From Aestuariibaculum suncheonense (GTDB lineage: Bacteria; Bacteroidota; Bacteroidia; Flavobacteriales; Flavobacteriaceae): 64,000 bases of DNA. Location: contig NZ_JACVXC010000004.1 of assembly GCF_014596935.1 (NCBI RefSeq), forward strand, positions 1 through 64,000. The letters run 5' to 3'. Below, in pieces: positions 8,310 through 16,485 of the stretch. Position numbers and translations under genes: made by a program. The notes under the pieces were generated by a model. That model was not told the DNA's origin and did not search any database. It was given only the letters and a program-made list of their open reading frames with translations. The stretch's first letter is position 1, and the number at the start of each line of letters is the position of its first letter.

Positions 8310-9077
8310 TTATTCCATTATGTGTATTGCTACTCGTCTATTCATTTGCTTATTTTCGGGCGTATCGTTTGGACGAAGCGGTTCTGTTTCTCCTTTACTT
8401 TCAACCGTAACTTTACTTTCTTCTACACCTAAACTAGTTAAATGAGTTTTATATTCAATAGCTCTTTTTAGTCCCAAATCTTCGTTATACAACGATGGCC
8501 CGTCACTATCTGTATGACCAACTATTAATATTTTATCTCCTGATTCTATTAAGAAAGAAGACAACTCGTTAAAATATGCTACGACAGCTTCGTTAGTAAC
8601 CTCTTTATCTGAATCGTATTTATAAAACACAAAAGTTCGATCTAAATGCTCAATAATATCATCATTACGTGTTACCCACTTATACTTTAACTCATGTAGC
8701 ATATTAAGTTTGGTATCTTCACAATCTCCTGCAAATCGAGCATCGATAATAACCTCTTCAGAAGGCAATTCAGAAAACAATAGCTTAACCTTTTCTGCTC
8801 GATTAATACCATCCTGTTCGCTTTCCGCAGTAAAATAAGGACCAACGAGTAGTAACTTTTTGCCTTTGGTTCCATTATGTAAAATCTCCTGTTTCTTCTC
8901 AGGCCATAAATCGTTGGTAATGACTTCAGCTGAATTACAATCAAAAATTAAAGGCCCGTAACTAATTTCCGGTAGGGGTTCTGGACAACATACTACTGTT
9001 TCTTTATACCAACACCAGCTAAACCAAGCCAGAATAAGGAAAAGAATAAAGAGTAAGAGTACTAATATTTTTCTCAT
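8310..9077 (-). CDS. OmpA-family protein with N-terminal membrane anchor
   Basis: The 255-residue protein starts with a hydrophobic anchor (residues 4-24) and ends with an OmpA-like peptidoglycan-binding domain (about 145-255). The latter shows the family signatures VGHTDSDG…NEDLGLKRA and PENKQMNRRV. The middle (about 50-140) includes VGPYFTAESEQDGINRAEKVKLL, which looks like a second, degenerate OmpA-type unit with the NRAE helix but without the HTD motif. Several Cys residues cluster near residues 22-50. It probably links the inner or outer membrane to the cell wall. It is first in a two-gene minus-strand unit with the HhH membrane protein. Confidence 0.8.
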   Translation of the reverse strand: MRKILVLLLFILFLILAWFSWCWYKETVVCCPEPLPEISYGPLIFDCNSAEVITNDLWPEKKQEILHNGTKGKKLLLVGPYFTAESEQDGINRAEKVKLLFSELPSEEVIIDARFAGDCEDTKLNMLHELKYKWVTRNDDIIEHLDRTFVFYKYDSDKEVTNEAVVAYFNELSSFLIESGDKILIVGHTDSDGPSLYNEDLGLKRAIEYKTHLTSLGVEESKVTVESKGETEPLRPNDTPENKQMNRRVAIHIME

Positions 9078-9265
9078 ATTGTTAAGGTTTTAAAGTAAGT
9101 TAATGTATGAAAAATAATCGTAAAAATCTGATTTGCAAACAAATAAAAATCATCTTAAACTAAGAATTAACATTCAAATTACTTTTTGTTTAATCCTCAA
9201 CTCTTTCTGTATTATTCTTACTTTTAGCGATTTAAATTGAATAATTAATTTGAACGTGTTCTCTA

Positions 9266-10234
9266 ATGAAAATTGACCGTTTTGTTGTTGCTATTATTGT
9301 AACTATAGCCCTTGCCTATTTTTTTCCACAATTGGGAAGTAAAAACAGTAGCGTTCCGCTTGATTTGATTGGCAGTATAGGAATTTCATTTATTTTCTTT
9401 TTCTACGGACTGAAGTTAAGTCCGGAAAAAATAAAACACGGTCTTAAAAACTGGAAATTACATGTACTTATTCAATTAACAACCTTTTTACTTTTCCCTA
9501 TTATTATAATTCTTTTTAAAGGTTTTATTAAAGTTGAAGAAGGTCAAATGCTCTGGTTATCGTTTTTATTTCTGGCTGCATTACCTTCTACCGTGTCATC
9601 TTCAGTGGTTATGGTATCGATGGCAAAAGGGAATATACCAGCAGCTATTTTTAATGCAAGTATTTCCGGATTAATTGGTATTGTCATTACACCGTTATGG
9701 ATGGGATTATTTTCAAAATTTACAGCTACCGACTTTAATTTGGGTGAGATTTACATGAAATTACTTCTTGAAATTCTGGCTCCTGTTATTTTAGGTATTC
9801 TGCTTCAGAAGTACGGACAAACCTTTGTTAAAAAATACCAACACCAACTTCCGTTATTTGACAAATCGGTTATTTTATTAATCATCTACAAAAGTTATGC
9901 GCACTCTTTCGAAGATGGTGTTTTTAACTCTCTTAACCTTTTAGATTTATCGATGGTATTTACCGCTGTAGTTATACTATTTTACTCGGTTTATTTTTTA
10001 ACCGGATTTCTATCGAAAAAACTAGGCTTTAATAAAGAAGATAAAATTACAGCTCAGTTCTGCGGAACTAAAAAATCGCTAGTGCATGGCACCGTATTTT
10101 CTAAAATATTATTCCCAAGCACCATGCCTTTAGGATTAATATTATTGCCGCTTATGTTATTTCACGCTCTACAGATATTCATCATTAGCATTATAGCTAC
10201 AAAATTAGCTAAACGAGAAATTGTGACAACTTAA
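9266..10234 (+). CDS. Bile acid:sodium symporter family (SBF-like) transporter
   Basis: This 322-residue integral membrane protein has about ten hydrophobic helices and matches the SBF-like/YfeH group. Typical blocks are GLKLSPEKIKHGLKNWKLH, LAALPSTVSSSVVMVSMAKGN and the late FCGTKKSLVHGTVFSK segment. Family members move organic anions with sodium, but YfeH-type proteins have no firmly assigned substrate. The stop codon overlaps that of the convergent lipB gene by 4 bp (10231-10234), leaving no room for a terminator between them. Confidence 0.88.
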   Translation: MKIDRFVVAIIVTIALAYFFPQLGSKNSSVPLDLIGSIGISFIFFFYGLKLSPEKIKHGLKNWKLHVLIQLTTFLLFPIIIILFKGFIKVEEGQMLWLSFLFLAALPSTVSSSVVMVSMAKGNIPAAIFNASISGLIGIVITPLWMGLFSKFTATDFNLGEIYMKLLLEILAPVILGILLQKYGQTFVKKYQHQLPLFDKSVILLIIYKSYAHSFEDGVFNSLNLLDLSMVFTAVVILFYSVYFLTGFLSKKLGFNKEDKITAQFCGTKKSLVHGTVFSKILFPSTMPLGLILLPLMLFHALQIFIISIIATKLAKREIVTT

Positions 10235-10929
10235 ATAAATTCGGCTTCAAAAAGGGATTTAAAATGTTTTAAAAGATTATTTTTCACCTCGGTCTCATCA
10301 ACATGAGCAACGCCCAGTTCAACGTTTAACGAAGTCACCGCTTTTCCTCGAATACCACAAGGAATAATATTATCGAAGTAACCTAAATCGGCATTCACAT
10401 TTAAGGCAAATCCATGCATCGTTACCCATCTACTGGCACGAACACCCATTGCACATATTTTACGCGCAAACGGTGTACCCACATCTAACCACACCCCTGT
10501 TTCACCTTCACTTCGTTCTGCCTTTAAACCATATTCTTTCAGCGTTAGAATAATCATTTCTTCAAGAAATCGGAGGTACTTGTGGATATCGGTAAAGAAG
10601 TTGTCTAAATCTAAAATTGGGTAACCTACAATTTGTCCTGGACCATGATAGGTAATATCTCCTCCTCGGTTAATTTTGTAAAATGTCGCGCCTTTTTTAA
10701 ATAATTCATCTTCGCCCAGCAACAGATTTGAAAAATCGCCACTTTTCCCCAAGGTATAAACATGAGGATGCTCTACAAACAAGAAGTAGTTATTGGTTTC
10801 GTCGGTAGTTTCTTCTCGCCTGTTCCTGATTTTAGAATCTACAATAGCTTTAAATAATTCCTCCTGATAATCCCAGGTTTCCTTATAATCTTTTAGTCCT
10901 AAATCCTGAAGTTGTACGCGCTTATTCAT
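10231..10929 (-). CDS. lipB: Octanoyltransferase (lipoate biosynthesis)
   Basis: LipB transfers octanoyl groups from acyl carrier protein to lipoyl domains, the first step of lipoate synthesis. From the ATG at 10929 the protein has 232 residues. Key motifs are EHPHVYTLGKSG (53-64), RGGDITYHGPGQ (88-99), the conserved Lys157 in ARKICAMGV and the catalytic Cys191 in IIPCGIRGK. The frame continues upstream to a TTG at 10938, but the ATG is better: a TAATTTTG promoter box ends only seven bases before it, so a longer protein could not be made from that promoter. The transcript would be leaderless. Confidence 0.95.
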   Translation of the reverse strand: MNKRVQLQDLGLKDYKETWDYQEELFKAIVDSKIRNRREETTDETNNYFLFVEHPHVYTLGKSGDFSNLLLGEDELFKKGATFYKINRGGDITYHGPGQIVGYPILDLDNFFTDIHKYLRFLEEMIILTLKEYGLKAERSEGETGVWLDVGTPFARKICAMGVRASRWVTMHGFALNVNADLGYFDNIIPCGIRGKAVTSLNVELGVAHVDETEVKNNLLKHFKSLFEAEFI

Positions 10930-10935
10930 AGACTG

Positions 10936-10943
10936 CAAAATTA
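10936..10943 (-). promoter_or_regulatory. Promoter -7 box for lipB, implying a leaderless mRNA
   Basis: The minus strand reads TAATTTTG, then six bases, then ATG. If the last G is at -7, the first transcribed base is the A of the ATG at 10929. A TTG lies about 15 bases above the box as a possible -33 element. Confidence 0.55.
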
Positions 10944-10984
10944 AGACAATTCGAGAAACAAAACGGGTTTATTAACCTGTTTAA

Positions 10985-11143
10985 CTAGTTTTTAGGATTA
11001 TTCAAAATAATCAGCGCCGCTATCACTCCAGGGACCCAGCCAAGACAAGTTAAAATAAAGACAATTAAAATAGAACCGCAACCTTTATCTAAAACAGCGA
11101 GGGGCGGACAAATGATAGACAGTAAAACTCTCCAGAAACTCAT
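10985..11143 (-). CDS. YqaE/Pmp3 family small membrane protein
   Basis: This 52-residue protein reads MSFWRVLLSIICPPLAVLDKG, then CGSILIVFILTCLGWVPG and VIAALIILNNPKN. Two hydrophobic hairpin helices, the ICPPLAV motif and the LGWVPGVIAA second helix are diagnostic of the YqaE/Pmp3 (UPF0057) proteolipid family. These proteins are often induced by salt, cold or membrane stress. A TAGTTTTG promoter box lies about 38 bases upstream. It is transcribed toward lipB but has its own promoter and a 55-bp gap. Confidence 0.92.
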   Translation of the reverse strand: MSFWRVLLSIICPPLAVLDKGCGSILIVFILTCLGWVPGVIAALIILNNPKN

Positions 11144-11180
11144 ATTGATTTTATTTTTTTATTGATGCCTTTATGTGACG

Positions 11181-11188
11181 CAAAACTA
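11181..11188 (-). promoter_or_regulatory. Promoter -7 box for the YqaE/Pmp3 gene
   Basis: The minus strand reads TAGTTTTG (TAnnTTTG). The predicted transcript starts near 11174, with a leader of about 31 bases. Confidence 0.5.
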
Positions 11189-11333
11189 TAGTTTTTGTTA
11201 CAAACCAGCATTGCAATTACTCTTACAATCATATTTTAATTTAGGAGGAAAATCGTAAATAACGAATAAAATCCACTTTGAGTAACGTCAAAAATTCACA
11301 TATTATTACGTATGCTACCTTAATGATTATGTT

Positions 11334-11341
11334 TATCTTTG
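11334..11341 (+). promoter_or_regulatory. Promoter -7 box for lysS
   Basis: TATCTTTG matches TAnnTTTG; the predicted start is near 11348, leaving about 28 bases before the ATG at 11376. I saw no riboswitch or T-box structure in the 230-bp gap upstream. Confidence 0.5.
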
Positions 11342-11375
11342 TGCCTTTAAAAAATTATACTCAGCATTTTAGAAT

Positions 11376-13073
11376 ATGTCGCAATTATCAGAGCAAGAAC
11401 TTGTACGTAGAGAAAAATTAGTAAAATTACGCGAATTAGGCGTTAATCCGTACCCAGCAGATTTATATCCTGTAACGCATACATCGAAACAGATTAAAGA
11501 AGATTTTGAAGCTGATAAGAAGGTGGTTATTGCAGGGCGTTTAATGATGATTAAGGTACAGGGAAAAGCCAGTTTTGCAGAGTTACAAGATGCCGAAGGT
11601 AAGATACAAGTGTATTTTAACCGTGATGAAATTTGCCCGGGCGAAGACAAAGAAAAATACAACGAGCTATTTAAAAAACTTATCGATTTTGGTGACTTTG
11701 TAGGTATTGAAGGGGAATTATTTACTACTCAGGTTGGAGAAAAAACCGTTAAGGTAAAAGACTTCACTTTATTAAGTAAAGCCTTAAAACCGCTACCATT
11801 ACCAAAAGAAAAAGACGGTAAAATTTACGATGCGTTTACAGACCCTGAACAACGTTACAGACAACGTTACGCCGATCTAGTGGTTAATCCGCAGGTAAAA
11901 GAAATATTTATTAAGCGTACCAAATTATTTAATGCTATGCGTTCGTTCTTTAACGACGCTGGTTACTTTGAAGTAGAAACACCGGTACTACAATCTATTC
12001 CTGGTGGAGCTGCTGCAAGACCTTTTGTTACGCACCACAACGCTTTAGACATTCCATTATACATGCGTATTGCCAACGAGCTTTATTTAAAAAGACTAAT
12101 TGTTGGTGGTTTTGACGGGGTTTACGAGTTCTCGAAAAACTTCCGAAACGAAGGGATGGACAGAACACACAACCCGGAGTTTACAGCTATGGAAATCTAT
12201 GTGTCTTACAAAGATTACAATTGGATGATGGATTTCTGTGAACGTTTATTAGAGCACTGTGCAATGGCAGTAAACGGTTCTACAAAAGCAAAATTTGGAG
12301 AACACGAAATCGACTTTAAAGCACCATACACCAGAGTAACCATGGCCGATTCTATAAAGCATTTCACTGGCTTTGATATTATTGGAAAAACCGAAGATGA
12401 AATTCGTGCCGCAGCTAAAGGTATGGGCATTGAGGTAGATGACACTATGGGTAAAGGAAAACTAATTGATGAAATTTTCGGTGAAAAATGTGAAGGGAAC
12501 TACATCCAGCCAACCTTCATTACCGATTACCCTAAAGAAATGAGCCCATTGTGTAAAGAACACCGTGATAATCCGGATTTAACCGAACGTTTCGAGTTGA
12601 TGGTTTGTGGTAAAGAAATTGCGAACGCGTATTCCGAACTTAACGATCCAATCGATCAGCGTGAGCGTTTTGAACACCAAATGGAATTAGCAAAAAAAGG
12701 TGACGATGAAGCTAACGGTGTTATTGATTACGACTTTTTACGTGCTTTAGAATATGGTATGCCTCCTACATCTGGTATGGGTATTGGTATGGACCGTTTA
12801 ATAATGTTCTTAACCAACAATCAATCTATTCAGGAAGTATTATTCTTCCCGCAAATGAGACCTGAGAAAAAGACAGTAACCTTAAGCGATAACGAAAAAG
12901 CTATTTTCGAAGTTTTAAAAGCAAAGAAAAGCCTTCCGTTAAATGTTCTAAAAGAAGAAAGTGGTTTAAGCAATAAGGCCTGGGATAAAGGTATTAAAGC
13001 CTTAACAAAACACAAATTAGCTAATGTTATAAAAACCGATAGCGATTTAATAGTTGAACTTATAATTTCTTAA
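11376..13073 (+). CDS. lysS: Lysyl-tRNA synthetase (class II)
   Basis: This 565-residue enzyme charges tRNA-Lys. The N-terminal OB-fold (about 55-160, anticodon binding) is followed by the class II catalytic core with GGAAARPFVTHHNAL, FRNEGMDRTHNPEFT (motif 2) and GMGIGMDRLIMFLTN (motif 3). The canonical enzyme would end soon after FFPQMRPEKK (about residue 502). Here about 63 further residues follow (SDNEKAIFEVLKAKK…SNKAWDKGIKALTKHKLANVI) and look like a small winged-helix unit. The same kind of extension is, to my knowledge, seen in related flavobacteria. The hybrid kinase gene follows after 54 bp. Confidence 0.96.
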   Translation: MSQLSEQELVRREKLVKLRELGVNPYPADLYPVTHTSKQIKEDFEADKKVVIAGRLMMIKVQGKASFAELQDAEGKIQVYFNRDEICPGEDKEKYNELFKKLIDFGDFVGIEGELFTTQVGEKTVKVKDFTLLSKALKPLPLPKEKDGKIYDAFTDPEQRYRQRYADLVVNPQVKEIFIKRTKLFNAMRSFFNDAGYFEVETPVLQSIPGGAAARPFVTHHNALDIPLYMRIANELYLKRLIVGGFDGVYEFSKNFRNEGMDRTHNPEFTAMEIYVSYKDYNWMMDFCERLLEHCAMAVNGSTKAKFGEHEIDFKAPYTRVTMADSIKHFTGFDIIGKTEDEIRAAAKGMGIEVDDTMGKGKLIDEIFGEKCEGNYIQPTFITDYPKEMSPLCKEHRDNPDLTERFELMVCGKEIANAYSELNDPIDQRERFEHQMELAKKGDDEANGVIDYDFLRALEYGMPPTSGMGIGMDRLIMFLTNNQSIQEVLFFPQMRPEKKTVTLSDNEKAIFEVLKAKKSLPLNVLKEESGLSNKAWDKGIKALTKHKLANVIKTDSDLIVELIIS

Positions 13074-13127
13074 AACTTTTTTATATTTAGACCTAAGAAA
13101 TTAAAAACATATAAATGGTGACGACTT

Positions 13128-15188
13128 ATGATTAAAAAGATAAAAGTTCATTTAATTATAGCCGTCACCATTTTTTTTGGGCTTTCATTAGCCAAACTTT
13201 ACATCTACAAAATCTCTAAAGACGAATATGAATCTGTTATTGATGAAGACCTTCAACATACAGGAGAACTCATCTCTAAAGAATTTGAAAACATCATCCG
13301 GTCTGATATTTCTCGTCTTGAAAATTTAAAAAGTAGATTGGAATTCACCAATGGTGACTATTTTAAAAATTGGGAACATGACGCCAATTTATTACTTGAA
13401 CAGAATTCCTCTTTCAAATTTATTGAGTGGATTGATAGTTCAATGGTCATCAGGAAAATTTATCCAGAAAAGGAAAACAAGAAGGCACTTCTTCTTGATA
13501 TTTCGACGATTGACTACAGACGAGAGGAATGGCTCTCACACTCCAAAACAGGAGCAACCAATATAACCTCCTGGTTAGATTTAAAACAATCGAGTAAAGC
13601 TTTTTTGGTTGATGTTCCTGTCTATTTCAATAACACCTTTCAGGGTACCATTACTGCCGGAATGGATTTCAAATATAATTTTGAGCGTTTGGCTAACCAT
13701 TTAGAAAACCAGTATGTGATTGAGTTTTTTGATGACAAAGGCGTGCCTTTTTACCAGTTAAATCATTCTATAAAACTAAACAGTAAAACAGACCTGATTT
13801 ACAGTAACAAACTTACTATCGATCCTCAAGATCAGCAAAACTGGCAATTAAACATATACCCTTCAAAAAATTTATTACTTGCTGAAGGCAATACCATTAT
13901 TGATGTGGCCTTTGTTGTGGGTATCTTCCTTGCTTTTGTGCTCTCTCTATTAATATTCTTTTATCTGCAGGCGAAGAAGAGTAGCCGAGAAGCCATTGAA
14001 TCTAACGAAACACTTATTAAACTCAACAAAACGCTAAAACAGGAAAAAGATCGGGCTAAAAAAGCATCTCAGGCAAAAACCGAATTTTTATCTAACATGA
14101 GTCATGAAATTCGAACGCCATTACATGCCATAATTGGTTTTATAGAACTCCTAAAAAGCGACAACTTAGAACCTACCCATAAAGAATATATAGATTTAAT
14201 GGATAAATCCTCCAGTAATCTACTAGGCTTAGTAAATGATATTTTAGATTTCGATAAAATTGAATCGGGAAACACCGAACTTGAAGAAGTCACTTTTACA
14301 CCTTTAAATAAAATTCAGAAACTACTTGAAGTTAATCAGTTTCTATTCGTTAAGAAAAATCTATACCTTAAAACAAACTTCAATAACGTCTCAGGAAGCA
14401 CCGTTATTGGAGATTTAAATAAATTACTTCAGGTTATTAACAATCTGCTTAAAAACGCTTTAAAATTCACTAAAAACGGCGGAGTCACGTTTACCTATTC
14501 TGAAACAATTATTAAAGAACAACTCAAATTGGCAATAACTATTGAAGATACCGGAATTGGTATTCCGAAAGATAAACTTGACACCATTTTTAATAGATTC
14601 ACCCAAATTGAAAACAGCATTAAGAAAGAGCATGAAGGAAGCGGACTTGGATTAGCCATCTGTAAAAATCTGGTTAAAATGATGGGAGGAGATATTATTG
14701 TGGAAAGTGAACATAACCAAGGCACAAAATTCACGGTTTCTTTTCTGTTTAACATTACAAAAAATACTGTTCCTAAACAGACTATCGATTTAAAGAAAAG
14801 CATTAATTCTGCCGATTTAAATGTCCTTATTGTTGACGACAACAACCTCAACATTATTGTACTTAAAAAATTCCTTCAGGATTTGGGAATTAACGCCGAT
14901 ACTGCTAATAATGGTAAAATAGCTTTAGAGCGCTTTAACGAAAAAAAATATCAGCTTATCTTCATGGATATCCATATGCCGGAAATGGACGGTTGGGAAG
15001 CTACAAGATATATTAGAGAAATTGATAAAGAGGTTATTATATTCGGCCTGTCGGCTAACGTTACTACCGAAGCTATTAACAAAGCTATTGAAAGCGGCAT
15101 GAATAACTACCTAACCAAACCGTTTAAAAAAGAACGTTTGTATAAATTGCTGCAATTTCATTTTAACAACGAAAACCAACTGGTTTAA
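13128..15188 (+). CDS. Hybrid sensor histidine kinase with receiver domain
   Basis: This 686-residue inner-membrane sensor has a first helix at about 8-26, a periplasmic sensor region of about 230 residues and a second helix near 257-280. A short coiled coil (290-315) follows, then a HisKA domain with phospho-acceptor His326 in NMSHEIRTPLH. The HATPase domain shows N-box NNLLKNALKFT, DTGIGIP (474-480) and GSGLGLA. The C-terminal receiver (about 564-686) carries LIVDDN and phospho-acceptor Asp614 in IFMDIHMPEMDGW. The periplasmic part resembles CHASE- or Cache-type sensors, but the ligand is unknown. No separate response regulator lies nearby. The stop is followed by a clear terminator. Confidence 0.93.
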   Translation: MIKKIKVHLIIAVTIFFGLSLAKLYIYKISKDEYESVIDEDLQHTGELISKEFENIIRSDISRLENLKSRLEFTNGDYFKNWEHDANLLLEQNSSFKFIEWIDSSMVIRKIYPEKENKKALLLDISTIDYRREEWLSHSKTGATNITSWLDLKQSSKAFLVDVPVYFNNTFQGTITAGMDFKYNFERLANHLENQYVIEFFDDKGVPFYQLNHSIKLNSKTDLIYSNKLTIDPQDQQNWQLNIYPSKNLLLAEGNTIIDVAFVVGIFLAFVLSLLIFFYLQAKKSSREAIESNETLIKLNKTLKQEKDRAKKASQAKTEFLSNMSHEIRTPLHAIIGFIELLKSDNLEPTHKEYIDLMDKSSSNLLGLVNDILDFDKIESGNTELEEVTFTPLNKIQKLLEVNQFLFVKKNLYLKTNFNNVSGSTVIGDLNKLLQVINNLLKNALKFTKNGGVTFTYSETIIKEQLKLAITIEDTGIGIPKDKLDTIFNRFTQIENSIKKEHEGSGLGLAICKNLVKMMGGDIIVESEHNQGTKFTVSFLFNITKNTVPKQTIDLKKSINSADLNVLIVDDNNLNIIVLKKFLQDLGINADTANNGKIALERFNEKKYQLIFMDIHMPEMDGWEATRYIREIDKEVIIFGLSANVTTEAINKAIESGMNNYLTKPFKKERLYKLLQFHFNNENQLV

Positions 15189-15209
15189 TCTTAAAACCAT
15201 TCCAATAAA

Positions 15210-15240
15210 AAAGCCCAGCAATTTTAAATTACTGGGCTTT
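15210..15240. terminator. Terminator after the hybrid kinase gene
   Basis: AAAGCCCAG pairs with CTGGGCTTT, with an inner AATT-TTAA-AATT stem and one mismatch. It lies about 22 bases past the kinase stop. On the minus strand it also ends in a T run and is preceded by the repeated U/G-rich element described at 15247-15261. Confidence 0.8.
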
Positions 15241-15932
15241 CACAAACTAACCAACTAAACTTAATTTATTAACTAACTAATAACTTCAATATTAAAAAGT
15301 ATGAATTTTTAACTTATGAGCATTACTTGTTTCAAATAAACTACGCTGCAAAGATTCAGCTTTTTTCCGATGTACTAAAGATATTTAGAAATGTTTAACA
15401 CCAAAAAGATCAATTTTATATCTTCTTTAAGAGTAACCTATTGAAGTGTTAAAATTTTTAAGAAAAAAGTATTTTTAAATACCCTAAAATTAATATTAAA
15501 GCAACATAAACTTAACCTCAGAAGTTTCAAGTGTTCATAATTTTTAATAATACTACAATCAAAACTACACTTTACTTTATATTTTTCAAACTTAACAATA
15601 CAACACAAAGTCAAAATACGAATATCTTAATTACTTATTTTAATACTCTCACATGTAAAAAACATCCTATTTCTCAATTTACATTCATCAAAAAAGCTTC
15701 AAATGAAATGTATATTTATTGATAGAAAGGCTTCATTCATTAAAGTAAAGACATACATTCTCTTCCTTAAACAGCGCATCTCTTCCAAAATCTATCGGCA
15801 ATTTCACATCACTTCCCCCTGCTTTATCTCTATAACAAAAACAGAATCAACTGTTAAGAATCGTTAAATTTTAAATCTGCATTAAACCTTTTTATGTTTC
15901 ATGAGTCGTAAAAGCAAATAAATCTATAAACG
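15241..15932. other. Gene-poor AT-rich intergenic region
   Basis: About 690 bp without a convincing gene. It is strongly AT-rich. A 63-codon plus-strand frame near 15531-15722 lacks family features and is rejected. The left end holds the minus-strand U/G-rich element; TAAGTTTG and TAGTTTTG boxes occur on the minus strand at 15587-15594 and 15560-15567 and could drive a non-coding minus-strand transcript ending at the 15210-15240 hairpin, but chance matches are common in such sequence. Confidence 0.5.
15247..15261 (-). repeat. U/G-rich 15-mer copy 1 (minus strand)
   Basis: On the minus strand this reads AGTTTAGTTGGTTAG, 14 of 15 identical to the plus-strand copy at 16438-16452. Each copy sits directly before a terminator hairpin. 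A related TTAGTTAGTT lies just upstream on the same strand. Confidence 0.6.
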
Positions 15933-16412
15933 ATGAAAAAAATTATAGCTATCGCAATTACTTTGATATCCCTTCAAGGTATTGCACAAGAGAGAAGACA
16001 ATTTGCAGATCGTATGGATAGACCTCATAAAATGAGCAATCTTACACCTGAACAAGCCGCAACACTTAGAACTAAGCAAATGACCTTGCATTACGATTTA
16101 ACAAAATCGCAGCAAGATGAAATATATAAACTCAATTTAGAAAACGCCAACACCAGAAAAGACATGATGATAGCTGTTAAAGCTAAAAAAGAATCTGGTG
16201 AATTCACAAAGCCTACTAGTGAAGAGCGTTACAAAATGATGAATGACCGCTTAGATCATCAAATAGCTGTAAAAACAAAGATGAAAAGTATTTTAACCAA
16301 AGAGCAATATGCTAAATGGGAAGACTCTCAGGCTAAAATGAAACAAAGAGGTCAAAAAATGAAAAAAGAAATGGCTCAAAGAAAATTTGAGAGCAAAAAA
16401 GATAGAAGATAA
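15933..16412 (+). CDS. Spy/CpxP-like small secreted protein
   Basis: This 159-residue protein starts with a signal peptide (cleavage near GIAQ, residue 18) and is otherwise helical and very rich in Lys, Met, Arg and Gln. The segment NLTPEQAATLRTKQMTLHYDLTKSQQDEIYKLN and the later LTKEQYAKWEDSQ resemble the LTxxQ repeats of Spy/CpxP-type periplasmic proteins, which act as ATP-independent chaperones or stress sensors in enterobacteria. The tail is basic (KMKKEMAQRKFESKKDRR). It is monocistronic: a repeated U/G-rich 3' region and a strong terminator follow. The assignment is by pattern, not by a sharp signature. Confidence 0.7.
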   Translation: MKKIIAIAITLISLQGIAQERRQFADRMDRPHKMSNLTPEQAATLRTKQMTLHYDLTKSQQDEIYKLNLENANTRKDMMIAVKAKKESGEFTKPTSEERYKMMNDRLDHQIAVKTKMKSILTKEQYAKWEDSQAKMKQRGQKMKKEMAQRKFESKKDRR

Positions 16413-16452
16413 TATAGTTTAGTTAGTTTTTGACTATAGTTTGGTTGGTTAG
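16413..16452 (+). repeat. Tandem U/G-rich element in the 3' UTR
   Basis: TATAGTTTAGTTAGTT (16413-16428) is repeated at 16435-16450 as TATAGTTTGGTTGGTT, with two A-to-G changes and a 22-base period. It fills the space between the stop codon and the terminator stem. The second copy includes AGTTTGGTTGGTTAG, nearly identical to the minus-strand element at 15247-15261. Confidence 0.7.
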
Positions 16453-16483
16453 AAGCGCGTTTCGAATGAAACGCGCTTTTTTT
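16453..16483 (+). terminator. Terminator after the Spy-like gene
   Basis: AAGCGCGTTTC and GAAACGCGCTT form a perfect 11-bp GC-rich stem around GAAT, followed by a run of T. It faces the 3' end of hemL three bases later. Confidence 0.9.
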
Positions 16484-16485
16484 AT

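Noticed and set aside
11144-11375. Possible T-box or lysine riboswitch before lysS
   Set aside because: No conserved structure or specifier was seen; the predicted leader is only about 28 bases.
15531-15722. 63-codon plus-strand reading frame in the gene-poor region
   Set aside because: Low-complexity translation of AT-rich DNA, with no promoter box or start context and no recognisable family.
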